Origin: DATIKM01 sp035477595
GTDB taxonomy: Bacteria > Armatimonadota > Chthonomonadetes > Chthonomonadales > CAJBBX01
Reading direction: 5' to 3'
Assembly (NCBI GenBank): GCA_035477595.1
Contig: DATIKM010000058.1
Coordinates: 1-34,029 of the forward strand
DNA: 34,029 bases
Part shown: positions 1 through 8,196 of the stretch, in pieces
Numbering within the stretch: the first letter of the stretch is position 1
Layout: the number at the start of each line of letters is the position of its first letter
Made by a program: the position numbers and the translations under genes
Notes under the pieces: generated by a model
Database searches by the model: none
The model's input: only the letters and a program-made list of their open reading frames with translations
Told to the model about the DNA's origin: nothing

Positions 1-26
1 GGCGGGAGCGGTATGCCGCTCCCGCC
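1..26. terminator. Perfect 11-bp hairpin, probable terminator of the zinc-ribbon gene
   Basis: Positions 1-11 and 16-26 are perfect inverted complements with a 4-base loop. The hairpin lies 28 bases beyond the stop codon of the minus-strand zinc-ribbon gene, where a terminator would be expected. The window edge hides any T-tract on the minus strand. On the plus strand the hairpin is followed by a moderately T-rich stretch, so it could also end a plus-strand transcript entering from outside. Confidence 0.6.
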
Positions 27-54
27 GCTTCGTTTGTCTCGCGCCCGCGGCGCG

Positions 55-675
55 CTACTGCCCGAGCTTCGCGCCGCACTCCGGACAGAAGCGAACGCTC
101 AACTCTATCTCGCTGCGACAGGAGGGACACTCGCCCCTGACGGGGAGCTTGTGTCCACACTCCGAGCAGAACTTGACGCCGCGGCTCTCCGCCCCGCACC
201 CAGGGCAGACGACCTGCTGGTCGCGCTTCACTTCCACCTTCTGGCCGCTCTGGGCGACCTCGGTCTCGGCTCCGGCGTCCGGTGCGCAGCTCCGGCACAG
301 CTCTTGCGCGGCGTTGATGCAGCGTACGCAGAAGTAGTTGGAGCAGCGGGTACAGCGATGGAGGCTCCGGCGCGCGCTCTCGACGGCGCGAGCAAGCGCC
401 GCCTCGTGCGCCTTCTTCCATGCCACCTGCGCCAGCTTCTCGACTGCGCTGCCCGCCGTCTTCCCGACGCCGCCGCCGCGCGCGCCGAACACACCACCAA
501 GCATGCCCGATGCGCGGCCCAGAAGGTCCGCCGCCTGCGCGCCGCGATACGGCTCGAACTCCGTGCGGAATGGGTCGCGGCAGCGCCCGCATGGGAACTC
601 GAAGCGAAAGCCGGCGCCGGCGCCGTCCTTCACCGAGAGGTCGTTTACGTTGTTGCTGAACCAGGCCTCGCTCAT
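55..675 (-). CDS. Zinc-ribbon protein with four Cys-rich modules
   Basis: Protein of 206 aa starting at ATG 675, chosen because a strong Shine-Dalgarno run (GGAGAGAGG) lies just upstream; the frame extends further 5' but without protein-like composition. A CxxC pair occurs at about residues 29-32, a Cys cluster at 108-130 (CTRC, CVRC, CRSC), and two C-terminal CxxC...CxxC ribbons at 157-173 and 183-200, resembling double zinc ribbon (DZR) domains. A Gly/Ala-rich segment at 50-75 precedes a likely helix at 77-105. There is no signal peptide or membrane segment, so it is probably cytoplasmic. Such ribbons bind nucleic acid or act as scaffolds, but the specific function is unknown. It stands alone between a hairpin and the catalase gene. 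Confidence 0.8.
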   Translation of the reverse strand: MSEAWFSNNVNDLSVKDGAGAGFRFEFPCGRCRDPFRTEFEPYRGAQAADLLGRASGMLGGVFGARGGGVGKTAGSAVEKLAQVAWKKAHEAALARAVESARRSLHRCTRCSNYFCVRCINAAQELCRSCAPDAGAETEVAQSGQKVEVKRDQQVVCPGCGAESRGVKFCSECGHKLPVRGECPSCRSEIELSVRFCPECGAKLGQ

Positions 676-732
676 GACGCCTCTCTCCACGGTGAAAGGG
701 TCGCGCCGGCCCTCGCGGCGGCCGGCGCAACC

Positions 733-738
733 CTTATA
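733..738 (-). promoter_or_regulatory. Possible -10 element for the zinc-ribbon gene
   Basis: On the minus strand the hexamer TATAAG sits about 57 bases upstream of the ATG at 675, the only AT-rich hexamer in a very GC-rich gap. I do not see a convincing -35 element at the usual distance, so this is a weak call. Confidence 0.3.
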
Positions 739-791
739 CGACGGAGAGCGGGAGATCGCCTGCATCTGCGCCCCCCCCCGTGTGCGTGGGG

Positions 792-2228
792 CTACCGCTT
801 GAGCGCGGCGCGAACGCCGGCGCCGTAGGCAGGGTCCGCCCTGTCGAAGTGCGCGAGCTGGCGCTCCACGATCTCGCCCGGCACGCCGGCCATGGCGCCC
901 GCGATGGCCTTGTGCAGACGGTCGCGCTCGCCGGCCGGCATCAGGCGGTAGAGGTTGCCAGCCTGGGTGTAGTCGTCGTTGCCGTCGCGATGGTCGTAGC
1001 GGTCCGCGTCGCCGTCGAGCGGGAGCGGCGGCTCCTTGGCCGACGGGTCCTCGGCCGGACCGCCGAAGGAGTTGGGCTCGTAGTTCACTGCGCCTCCGGC
1101 ATTGCCGTCGAAGCGCATCGCGCCGTCGCGGTGGTAGGTGGCCACCGGGCAGCGCGGCGCGTTCACGGGCAGGCTCCCGTAGTTCACGCCCAGCCGGTAG
1201 CGATGGGCGTCGGCGTAGGAGAAGAGGCGGAACTGCAGCATCTTGTCCGGGCTCGGGCCGATGCCGGGCGGCATGTTGGCGGGCGAGAACGCCGCCTGCT
1301 CCACCTCGGCGAAGTAGTTCTCCGGGTTGCGGTTCAGCTCGAGCACGCCGAGCTCATGGAGCGGGTAATCGCCGTGGGGCCACACCTTCGTGAGGTCGAA
1401 CGGGTTGTAGGGCGTCTTCGGCGCGTCCGCCTCCGGCATGATCTGCACCTTGACGCTCCACTTCGGATAGTCGCCGCGCGCGATCGCCTCGAAGAGGTCG
1501 CGCTGGTGGCTCTCGCGGTCCTCCCCGATGAGGCGGGCAGCCTCCTCGTCGGTGATGCACTGGATGCCCTGCAACGTCTTGAAGTGGAACTTCACCCAGA
1601 CCCGCTCGCCGGCCGCGTTGATCAGGCTGTAGGTGTGGCTGCCGTAGCCGTTGACGTGGCGGTAGGAGCGGGGCAGCCCGCGGTCGGAGAAGAGGATGGT
1701 GACCTGGTGCATGCTCTCGGGCGAGAGCGACCAGAAGTCCCACATGGCGATGGGGTTGCGGAGGTTCGTCTTCGGATCGCGCTTTTGGGTGTGGATGAAG
1801 TCGGGAAACTTGTACGGGTCGCGGACGAAGAACACTGGCGTGTTGTTGCCGACCAGGTCCCAGTTGCCCTCATCCGTGTAGAACTTCAGGGCGAAGCCGC
1901 GCACGTCGCGCTCGGCGTCGGCGGCGCCCCGCTCGCCAGCCACGGTGGAGAAGCGGAGGAAGCACTCGGTCTGCTTGCCCACGGCGGCGAAGATGGCGGC
2001 CTTCGACCAGCGCGTGATGTCATGCGTGACTGTGAAGACGCCGTAGGCGCCGGATCCCTTTGCGTGCACGACCCGCTCCGGGATGCGCTCCCTGTTGAAG
2101 TGGGCGTGCTTCTCGAAGAGCTGCCAGTCCTGGACGAGCAGCGGACCGCGCGGCCCAGCAGTCACGGAGTTCTGGTTGTCGCCGACGGGGATGCCGGCGG
2201 AGGTGGTGAGCTTCTGCTTCTCGGCCAT
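792..2228 (-). CDS. katA: Haem catalase, small-subunit monofunctional type
   Basis: Protein of 478 aa, a usual length for clade-3 catalases; start ATG 2228 has AGGAGAG immediately upstream. It converts hydrogen peroxide to water and oxygen using haem b in the cytoplasm. Visible family features are the distal histidine in RVVHAKG (H55), the surrounding RFSTVAGE segment (92-99), the catalytic asparagine in VGNNTP (about 128), the FxRDPxKFPDF region, and the proximal haem-ligand tyrosine in RLFSYADAHRYRLG near residue 340. No C-terminal flavodoxin-like extension is present, which excludes the large-subunit clade. It follows a Fur/PerR-family gene on the same strand, with a palindrome in the gap, so peroxide- or metal-responsive control is likely (inference). 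Confidence 0.96.
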   Translation of the reverse strand: MAEKQKLTTSAGIPVGDNQNSVTAGPRGPLLVQDWQLFEKHAHFNRERIPERVVHAKGSGAYGVFTVTHDITRWSKAAIFAAVGKQTECFLRFSTVAGERGAADAERDVRGFALKFYTDEGNWDLVGNNTPVFFVRDPYKFPDFIHTQKRDPKTNLRNPIAMWDFWSLSPESMHQVTILFSDRGLPRSYRHVNGYGSHTYSLINAAGERVWVKFHFKTLQGIQCITDEEAARLIGEDRESHQRDLFEAIARGDYPKWSVKVQIMPEADAPKTPYNPFDLTKVWPHGDYPLHELGVLELNRNPENYFAEVEQAAFSPANMPPGIGPSPDKMLQFRLFSYADAHRYRLGVNYGSLPVNAPRCPVATYHRDGAMRFDGNAGGAVNYEPNSFGGPAEDPSAKEPPLPLDGDADRYDHRDGNDDYTQAGNLYRLMPAGERDRLHKAIAGAMAGVPGEIVERQLAHFDRADPAYGAGVRAALKR

Positions 2229-2276
2229 GCACCTCTCTCCTTTCCAACCAACTGACCTCGACACAAGGTCCTACAT

Positions 2277-2289
2277 TAGACACAGTCTA
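2277..2289. promoter_or_regulatory. Candidate Fur/PerR-type operator upstream of katA
   Basis: A perfect inverted repeat, TAGAC-ACA-GTCTA, lies about 48 bases upstream of the catalase start and 51 bases past the end of the regulator gene. Read as 7-1-7, the spacing classical for Fur/PerR boxes, the arms match at five of seven positions. It does not match the canonical AT-rich Bacillus PerR box closely. Its position between a Fur-family gene and a catalase gene is the main argument. Confidence 0.5.
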
Positions 2290-2340
2290 CCACAATGACG
2301 TGCAGCCAAGTGTCGTCAAGCGCCGTCGAGCCTGGTCGAC

Positions 2341-2739
2341 TCAGCCCTGGCGTTTGCGCCCGCGCAGCACGACCTGATACTCCCAGATATCGAAGTCGTT
2401 CAGTTCGGAGACGCCGGCAACCTTCAGGGCGTCCCAGGGGATGTCGAAGATCTTGCCGCTCGCCTCGTCGATCAGGTGGTGGTGAGCTTCGGGGCGCGCG
2501 TCGATGACAGCCGCGCCCTCCCTCAGCATGCGAGACCTCACCAGGCCCTTGTCGGCGAGCGCGTGGAGCGTGTTGTAGACCGTGGCGCGCGAGATGGTGG
2601 AGTGCTCGCGGCGCACGGCGGCGAGCACTTCATCGGCGGTGGGGTGATCGCCGAGGTCGAAGATGTAGCGCGCGATCGCGATCCGCTGAGGTGTCGGCGT
2701 GAGCCCTGCGCTTCGCAGAAGGGCGACGGTGTCTTGCAT
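2341..2739 (-). CDS. Fur/PerR-family transcriptional regulator
   Basis: Protein of 132 aa with the Fur fold: N-terminal winged helix (TPQRIAIARYIF near 15-27, recognition helix SRATVYNTLHALADKGLV near 49-67) and the dimerisation/metal region with an AHHHLID motif at about 84-91. It should be a metal-dependent repressor; synteny with catalase favours a PerR-like peroxide sensor, but sequence alone cannot separate PerR, Fur and Zur. The protein contains no cysteine at all, so the structural CxxC zinc site of Bacillus PerR is missing. The ATG at 2739 has no recognisable Shine-Dalgarno sequence. The gene ends 112 bases before the catalase start on the same strand. Confidence 0.9.
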   Translation of the reverse strand: MQDTVALLRSAGLTPTPQRIAIARYIFDLGDHPTADEVLAAVRREHSTISRATVYNTLHALADKGLVRSRMLREGAAVIDARPEAHHHLIDEASGKIFDIPWDALKVAGVSELNDFDIWEYQVVLRGRKRQG

Positions 2740-3260
2740 GGCGACCGATGAGCGCGAGCCCAGGCGGGCGGCCCCATGCGCTCATTGCCAGTGTACCACC
2801 GCTTGCGGCGTCGTGGACGGCGCGCCGCATGTGAGCGCGCCTGGCGAGCGCAGCAGCGGGCATCGCGCCATCGGGGCGCCCGCCAGCTCGCAGCGGCAAG
2901 ATGGCATGCCAGGCGGCCGGGCAGCGGGCCACCGGACGTAGTCGGGACCCGCCGTCTTGGGGTATGTGTAAATGCCGCGCTGCTGGCGCTTCCGGGCGCT
3001 CTTGGCCTCCCGCGTGGGGGGCGCAGCCGTCCGCGAAGGAACGAAGGGTCCTACAGCCACCGGGCGTGGCCATCGCGGAAGGTCCAGCCGCGACCGCCCT
3101 GGTACCGGCGCCGAGGATGTGCTGTTCTGTCCAGGCGGCCACCAGAGCCCGGCCTACCTTTCGCCAGAGCCGGAGGGGGCACCGCCGGCGCAGGAACGCG
3201 CGCGCCGCCCGGAACCTGCGCGTGCCATTCTGGTGCACCCAGAAACCACAGGAGCGCGTA
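2740..3260. other. 521-base intergenic region between divergent fur and mannosidase genes
   Basis: This gap must hold the promoters of the fur-katA side (minus) and the alpha-mannosidase (plus). Open frames crossing it, including the upstream extension of the mannosidase frame from 2901, are Arg/Ala/Pro-rich without recognisable domains and look like non-coding GC-rich sequence. A TACACT hexamer on the minus strand about 45 bases upstream of fur could be a -10 element, without a good -35. I find no RNA gene or strong hairpin here. Confidence 0.5.
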
Positions 3261-6200
3261 ATGCTCAAGCACGCCGCCATCACCGAAGCCCGCATCGAGC
3301 GGTTCGTCCGCAACCAGATCTGGCCTGCCCTCTGGCAGGAGCAGGTCCCCCTCGCCGCGGCGATCCACCAGCCGTCCGGCCAGCTCGCGCCCGCCGACGC
3401 GCCCGCGCAGGCTTTCGCTCCGGTCGAGCCCGGCCACGCGTGGGGCCCGGTATGGTCCGATGCGTGGTTCCGCTTCACCGGAGCCATCCCGGAGGGCTGG
3501 CGCGGCCGCTGCGTGGTGGCGCGCCTGGACTGCGGCGCCGAGGCGATCGTCTGGAGCGGCGACGACCCGCTGCAGGGCGTGGACGGCAACCACGGGGAGT
3601 TCCGGGTCAGCCGCGCGGCGGAGGGCGGTGAGGCGGTGACGCTCTTCGTGCGGGCCAACGGCATGAACCCGAACGTGAGCTGCGACGCGAAGCCTGTCGA
3701 TCCGCCGGCGAAGCCCTTCCGCTTCGGCCATGCCCTACTCGCAGTCTACGACGAGGAGCTCTGGGCCCTCTTCCACGACCTGCGCGTCGCCGGCCTCGTC
3801 ATGCGCGAGCAGCCGGCGGATAGCCCCCGCCGCAGCCAACTCCTCCGCGCCCTGAACGCGGTGGTGAACGCATGGGACGCGGCGGACCGGTCCACGATCG
3901 CGCTCTGTCGGCGGATCGTGGCCGAGGCCTACCACAAGCCGGCCGCCGCCTCGGCGCACGAGATCGGCGCCATCGGCCACGCGCACATCGACACCGCGTG
4001 GCTCTGGCCGGTGGAGCGCACCCATCAGAAGTGCATCCACACCTTCGCAACGACCATCGGGCTGATGGACGACTACCCGGAGTACCGCTTCGTCTGCTCG
4101 CAGGCGCAGCATTACGCCTGGATCAAGGAGATGGCGCCGAAGCTCTACGAGCGCATCCGCGAGAAGGTGCGGTCGGGGCAGTGGGAGATCAACGGCGCCA
4201 TGTGGGTGGAGGCCGACTGCAACATCAGCGGCGGCGAGGCGCTCGTGCGTCAGGTCCTGCATGGCAAGCGCTACTGGATGCAGGAGTTCGGCGTCGAGAC
4301 CGACACGCTCTGGCTGCCGGACGTGTTCGGCTACTCGGCCGCGCTCCCGCAGATACTCCAGAAGGCGGGTGTGCCCTACTTCCTCACCCAGAAGATCAGT
4401 TGGAACCAGACGAACCGCTTCCCGCACCATACGTTCTGGTGGCAGGGGATCGACGGGACGCGCGTCTTCACCCACTTCCCACCGGCAGACACCTACAACG
4501 GCAACTGCTCACCGCGCGAGCTGGCCTTCAGCGCGCGCAACTTCCGCGACCATGACCGCGCGCGGCGCTCGCTCTACGTCTACGGCTTCGGCGACGGAGG
4601 CGGCGGTCCGACGATTGAGATGCTCGAGAGTCTGCGCCGGTTGGAGGACATCGACGGGATGCCCCGCGTACGTCCCCAGCTTGTGTCGGAGTTCTTCGCG
4701 CAGGCGCTCGCCGAGGCGGACGACGCTCCCCTGTGGGTGGGCGAGCTATACCTGGAGCTCCACCGCGGCACCTACACCACGCAGGGCCGGAGCAAGCGCA
4801 ACAACCGGCTGTGTGAGTTCCTGCTCCGCGACGCGGAGTACCTGGCGTGCGTCAGCCCCGCCGGGCTCGCGGCCTACCCCGCCGACACGCTGGACCAGGC
4901 CTGGAAGACCATCCTCACCACTCAGTTCCACGACATCATCCCCGGCTCGTCGGTTCGGGAGGTCTACGAGGACTCGGACCGCGACTACGCCGAGGTCATG
5001 GCGGCGGCGAACGGGGTGATCGACGGGGTGACGGAAGCGCTGGCGAGCGACATATGCACGGAGGGCCTCGAGCGGCCTGTGCTCGTCGTGCGCAACTACG
5101 ACGACTGGGCTTACGGCGAGACTGTCGAGCTGGAGCTGCCTGAGGGCGACGCGCCGCGCTCCGTGCGCTACATGGAGGCAGATGTCGCGCCCGCCCAGGT
5201 GACGGACGTCGACGGACGCCGCGTGGCGCTGTTCCGGGAGCTCACCTGCGAGGAAGGGCACGGCTACGCCGTCTACGATCTTAGCGACGAGCCTGTCCAG
5301 CGCGAGAACCCGTTCACCGTCACGGAGCGCGTGCTCGACAACGGGCTGCTGCGCGTCCACTTCGACGAGAACGGCCTCATCGAGCGCATCTGGGACAGCT
5401 ACTACGAGCGCGACGTGGTCGCGCAAGGCGAGAAGGCCAACCAGCTCCAGCTCTTCGAGGACCGGCCGCTCTTCTGGGACGCGTGGGACATCGACATCTA
5501 CTACCAGGAGAAGGGCCGGGTCCTCACCGAGTTGGAGAGCGTCGAGGTGATCGAGAGCGGCCCGGTGCGCGGCGCGGTGCGCTTCACGCGGCGGTTCGGC
5601 GCCTCGACCATCGTGCAGACAGTCCGTATTGCGGCGGAGAGCCGGCGTCTGGAGTTCGTGACGGACGTGGACTGGCACGAGGAGTACAAGCTGCTGAAGG
5701 CGGCCTTCCCCGTGGCCATCAACGCGGCGAAGGCGAAGTACGAGATCCAGTGGGGGCACGTCGAGCGGCCCACGCACTACAACACGAGCTGGGACCAGGC
5801 GCGCTTCGAGGTGGCGGCGCAGAAGTGGGCCGACCTGAGCGAGGGTGGCTACGGGGTAGCGCTCCTCAACGACGGGCGCTACGGCCACGACGCGTTCGGC
5901 CACACGCTTCGGCTCACGCTCCTCCGGAGCCCCAAGGCGCCGGACCCAGAGGCCGACATGGGGCGCCACCGCTTCACCTACGCGCTCCTTCCCCATTCCG
6001 GCGATGTGTGGACCGGCCAGGTGGTGGAGCAGGCCTACCACCTCAACGCCCCGCCGCGCGCCCGCCTGCTGACGCCCGGACGGCCCGGCTCCCTGCCGCC
6101 CGAGCAGATCTTCTTCGACACGGACCGCGAGGGCACGCTCATCGAGGCGATCAAGAAGGCGGAGGACGAGGCCGCCATCATCGTGCGGCTCTACGAGGCC

Positions 6201-6368
6201 TACAACTCGCGTGGGCATGCGCGGCTGCGCACCTCGCTCCGCGTCCGATCCGCGCACCGATGCGACCTCCTCGAGCGCGACGAGGAGGAGCTGCCCGTAG
6301 AGGACGGCGTGGTCTCGTTTGACATCCAGCCGTTCGAGATCGTCACCATCAAGCTGCGGCTGGCGTGA
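3261..6368 (+). CDS. Glycoside hydrolase family 38 alpha-mannosidase
   Basis: Protein of 1035 aa; ATG 3261 is chosen for the AGGAG six bases upstream and because the first recognisable sequence follows it. GH38 enzymes are zinc-dependent retaining alpha-mannosidases. Visible catalytic features are the zinc-site motif GHAHIDTAW (H240, H242, D244), the nucleophile region WLPDVFGYS (D354), and a later zinc histidine in TTQFHDIIPG (H557). A long beta-rich C-terminal half follows, as in cytosolic bacterial and class II type enzymes of about 1000 residues. No signal peptide is seen, so it probably acts in the cytoplasm on imported manno-oligosaccharides (inference). It is monocistronic by position: a hairpin follows its stop codon. 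Confidence 0.95.
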   Translation: MLKHAAITEARIERFVRNQIWPALWQEQVPLAAAIHQPSGQLAPADAPAQAFAPVEPGHAWGPVWSDAWFRFTGAIPEGWRGRCVVARLDCGAEAIVWSGDDPLQGVDGNHGEFRVSRAAEGGEAVTLFVRANGMNPNVSCDAKPVDPPAKPFRFGHALLAVYDEELWALFHDLRVAGLVMREQPADSPRRSQLLRALNAVVNAWDAADRSTIALCRRIVAEAYHKPAAASAHEIGAIGHAHIDTAWLWPVERTHQKCIHTFATTIGLMDDYPEYRFVCSQAQHYAWIKEMAPKLYERIREKVRSGQWEINGAMWVEADCNISGGEALVRQVLHGKRYWMQEFGVETDTLWLPDVFGYSAALPQILQKAGVPYFLTQKISWNQTNRFPHHTFWWQGIDGTRVFTHFPPADTYNGNCSPRELAFSARNFRDHDRARRSLYVYGFGDGGGGPTIEMLESLRRLEDIDGMPRVRPQLVSEFFAQALAEADDAPLWVGELYLELHRGTYTTQGRSKRNNRLCEFLLRDAEYLACVSPAGLAAYPADTLDQAWKTILTTQFHDIIPGSSVREVYEDSDRDYAEVMAAANGVIDGVTEALASDICTEGLERPVLVVRNYDDWAYGETVELELPEGDAPRSVRYMEADVAPAQVTDVDGRRVALFRELTCEEGHGYAVYDLSDEPVQRENPFTVTERVLDNGLLRVHFDENGLIERIWDSYYERDVVAQGEKANQLQLFEDRPLFWDAWDIDIYYQEKGRVLTELESVEVIESGPVRGAVRFTRRFGASTIVQTVRIAAESRRLEFVTDVDWHEEYKLLKAAFPVAINAAKAKYEIQWGHVERPTHYNTSWDQARFEVAAQKWADLSEGGYGVALLNDGRYGHDAFGHTLRLTLLRSPKAPDPEADMGRHRFTYALLPHSGDVWTGQVVEQAYHLNAPPRARLLTPGRPGSLPPEQIFFDTDREGTLIEAIKKAEDEAAIIVRLYEAYNSRGHARLRTSLRVRSAHRCDLLERDEEELPVEDGVVSFDIQPFEIVTIKLRLA

Positions 6369-6417
6369 TCTGCGGTATCACGCGCAGCCAGGGCGGTGAG
6401 GGGCCGTGACGCTACAC

Positions 6418-6444
6418 GAGACCCGCTGCAGTGCGGCGGGTCTC
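6418..6444 (+). terminator. Hairpin downstream of the alpha-mannosidase
   Basis: GAGACCCGC at 6418-6426 pairs perfectly with GCGGGTCTC at 6436-6444 across a 9-base loop, about 50 bases past the mannosidase stop. There is no T-tract after it, so it is either a GC-type terminator or a 3'-end stabilising structure. It separates the mannosidase from the next gene. Confidence 0.55.
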
Positions 6445-6551
6445 GCAGTCCGCCTGAGGCGATGGCGGCCTCACGCCGCCCGGTATCCAGCGCGCCGCAC
6501 CCCCGCCGAACACCCGGCGGATCAAGCAAGCACACCAACTTGGAGGGCTCT

Positions 6552-7997
6552 GTGAACGTCCGGCTGTCCAATGGCGACGTTATCCCAATAGAGATGCACA
6601 AGGCGCGGATCGTGCAGCGCACCACCCTTGCCCCAGCCCGCGAGCGGCTCCGCGCCATGGAGGAGGCCGGCTACAACACCTTCCTCCTGCGCAGCCGCGA
6701 CGTCTTCATAGACATGCTGACCGACAGCGGCACCAACGCGATGAGCGACAACCAGCTCGCCGCGATGATGATCTCGGACGACGCCTACGCAGGCGGCGAG
6801 AGCTACTACCGGCTGAAGGATGCCGTGCGCGACGTGCTCGGTTACGAGTACTGCCTCCCCGCCCACCAGGGCCGTGCGGCGGAGCACCTGCTGGCAAAGG
6901 CGTTCATCAAGCCCGGCCAGGTCGTGCCGATGAACTACCACTTCACCACCACGAAGGCCCACTTCGAGCTGGCAGGCGGCAAGGTGCTGGAGGTCTTCAC
7001 GGACGAGGCGCTCAAGACCGAGAGCACCCACCCGTTCAAGGGCAACATCGACGTGGACCGCCTGCAGGCCGCCATCGACCAGTGCGGCGCGCCGAACGTC
7101 GCCTTCGTGCGCATGGAGGCGACCACGAACCTGATCGGAGGCCAGCCGTTCTCGATGGAGAACCTGCGCGCCACCCGCGAGGTGACCGCGCGGCACGGCC
7201 TCATGCTCGTGCTCGATGCCAGCCTCATCTCGGAGAACGCCTACTTCATCCAGCAGCGGGAGCCGGGCCACGCCGACCGCTCGATCGCCGATATCGTCCG
7301 CGAGATGATGGGTCTGGTAGACCTCATGTACCTCTCGGGGCGCAAGAGCGCCGCCGTGCGCGGCGGCCTCATCGCCACGAGCGACCGCGCGCTCTTCGAC
7401 CGAATCAAGCCGTGGCTGCCGGTGTACGAGGGGTTCCTCACCTACGGCGGCATGTCGTCGAAGGAGGTGGAGGCCATGGCGGTGGGCCTCCGCGAGATGA
7501 CGGAGCAGGGCGTCGCCAGCAGCTCGGCGGACCTCATCCAGTACTTCGTCGAGCGCATGGTTGAGCGCGGCGTGCCCGCCGTCACCCCGCCGGGGGGCTT
7601 GGCCGCCCACGCTGACGCCGGCCGTCTGGTGCCGCACCTCACGTCGCTCCAGTACCCCGCCGGCGCGCTCGCGGCCGCCATCTACCTGACTTCCGGCGTG
7701 CGGACCATGGAGCGCGGCACCATCTCGACCGACCGGGACGAGAACGGCGACGAGGCAGCGGCGGATCTCGAGCTGGCGCGGCTCGCCGTCCCACGCCGTG
7801 TCTACACGATGGCCCACATCGAGTACGTGGTGGACCGCCTGGCCTGGCTAAATGCGCACTCGGACCTTGTCGGCGGCCTCCGGTTCATCGAGGAGCCGCC
7901 CGTGCTGCGCTTCTTCTTCGGTCGGCTCGAGGCGATCGACGGATGGGGCGAGAAGCTGGTGAGCGCCTTCGAGGCGGACTTCGGAACGGTGTGGTGA
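6552..7997 (+). CDS. Tyrosine phenol-lyase / tryptophanase family PLP beta-eliminating lyase
   Basis: Protein of 481 aa from GTG 6552 (GGAGGG a few bases upstream); the frame runs further 5' without protein-like sequence. Family enzymes cleave tyrosine to phenol or tryptophan to indole, with pyruvate and ammonia. Shared blocks are GYNTFLL, LLTDSGTNAMSD-like, DDAYAGGESYY, HQGRAAEHLL, GNIDVDRL-like, GGQPFSMENL, ENAYFIQQRE, the PLP lysine in SGRKSAA (K265), MERGTIS and VPRRVYTMAH. The MERG block resembles tyrosine phenol-lyase more than tryptophanase. The cofactor-binding block reads D222-A-S-L225 where both classical enzymes have Asp-x-x-Arg, so the arginine that contacts the PLP phenolic oxygen is replaced by Leu. 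Substrate is therefore uncertain. No dedicated permease or TnaC-like leader is seen. Confidence 0.9.
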   Translation: MNVRLSNGDVIPIEMHKARIVQRTTLAPARERLRAMEEAGYNTFLLRSRDVFIDMLTDSGTNAMSDNQLAAMMISDDAYAGGESYYRLKDAVRDVLGYEYCLPAHQGRAAEHLLAKAFIKPGQVVPMNYHFTTTKAHFELAGGKVLEVFTDEALKTESTHPFKGNIDVDRLQAAIDQCGAPNVAFVRMEATTNLIGGQPFSMENLRATREVTARHGLMLVLDASLISENAYFIQQREPGHADRSIADIVREMMGLVDLMYLSGRKSAAVRGGLIATSDRALFDRIKPWLPVYEGFLTYGGMSSKEVEAMAVGLREMTEQGVASSSADLIQYFVERMVERGVPAVTPPGGLAAHADAGRLVPHLTSLQYPAGALAAAIYLTSGVRTMERGTISTDRDENGDEAAADLELARLAVPRRVYTMAHIEYVVDRLAWLNAHSDLVGGLRFIEEPPVLRFFFGRLEAIDGWGEKLVSAFEADFGTVW

Positions 7998-8124
7998 GCG
8001 GCGCGCCAACGCACTCACCTTCGCGCCCAGGAGGATGAGCGCAGCGCCTGGCCCATCTGGAGCCTGACCGCCCGCGAACTCCTGCGCCGTCGAGGCAGCT
8101 CTGGACGCGGATGCTCGCATCGAG

Positions 8125-8130
8125 TATCAT
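8125..8130 (+). promoter_or_regulatory. Possible -10 element for the TPR-Yip1 gene
   Basis: TATCAT matches the TATAAT consensus at five of six positions, 66 bases upstream of the ATG at 8197. No clear -35 hexamer precedes it. The 199-base gap otherwise shows no gene or strong hairpin. Confidence 0.3.
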
Positions 8131-8196
8131 CGGCGCAACAGCGAGCTGTCACGCGCAGCACGGGCCGCCATCCCAGCGCCCGTCGGGAGGGTCTCG

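Noticed and set aside
771..779. Run of nine C as a phase-variation tract
   Set aside because: It lies between two convergent-free gene ends, not in a coding start or promoter core, and a single homopolymer in GC-rich DNA is weak evidence.
780..2255. Long plus-strand open frame of 491 codons
   Set aside because: It is antisense to the catalase, which has full family motifs; the opposite frame is Val/Arg/His-rich without domains.
2901..3260. Upstream extension of the mannosidase frame
   Set aside because: Composition is not protein-like, and a good ribosome-binding site precedes ATG 3261.
4746..6257. Minus-strand open frame of 503 codons
   Set aside because: It is antisense to the GH38 mannosidase, a common artefact in GC-rich coding DNA.
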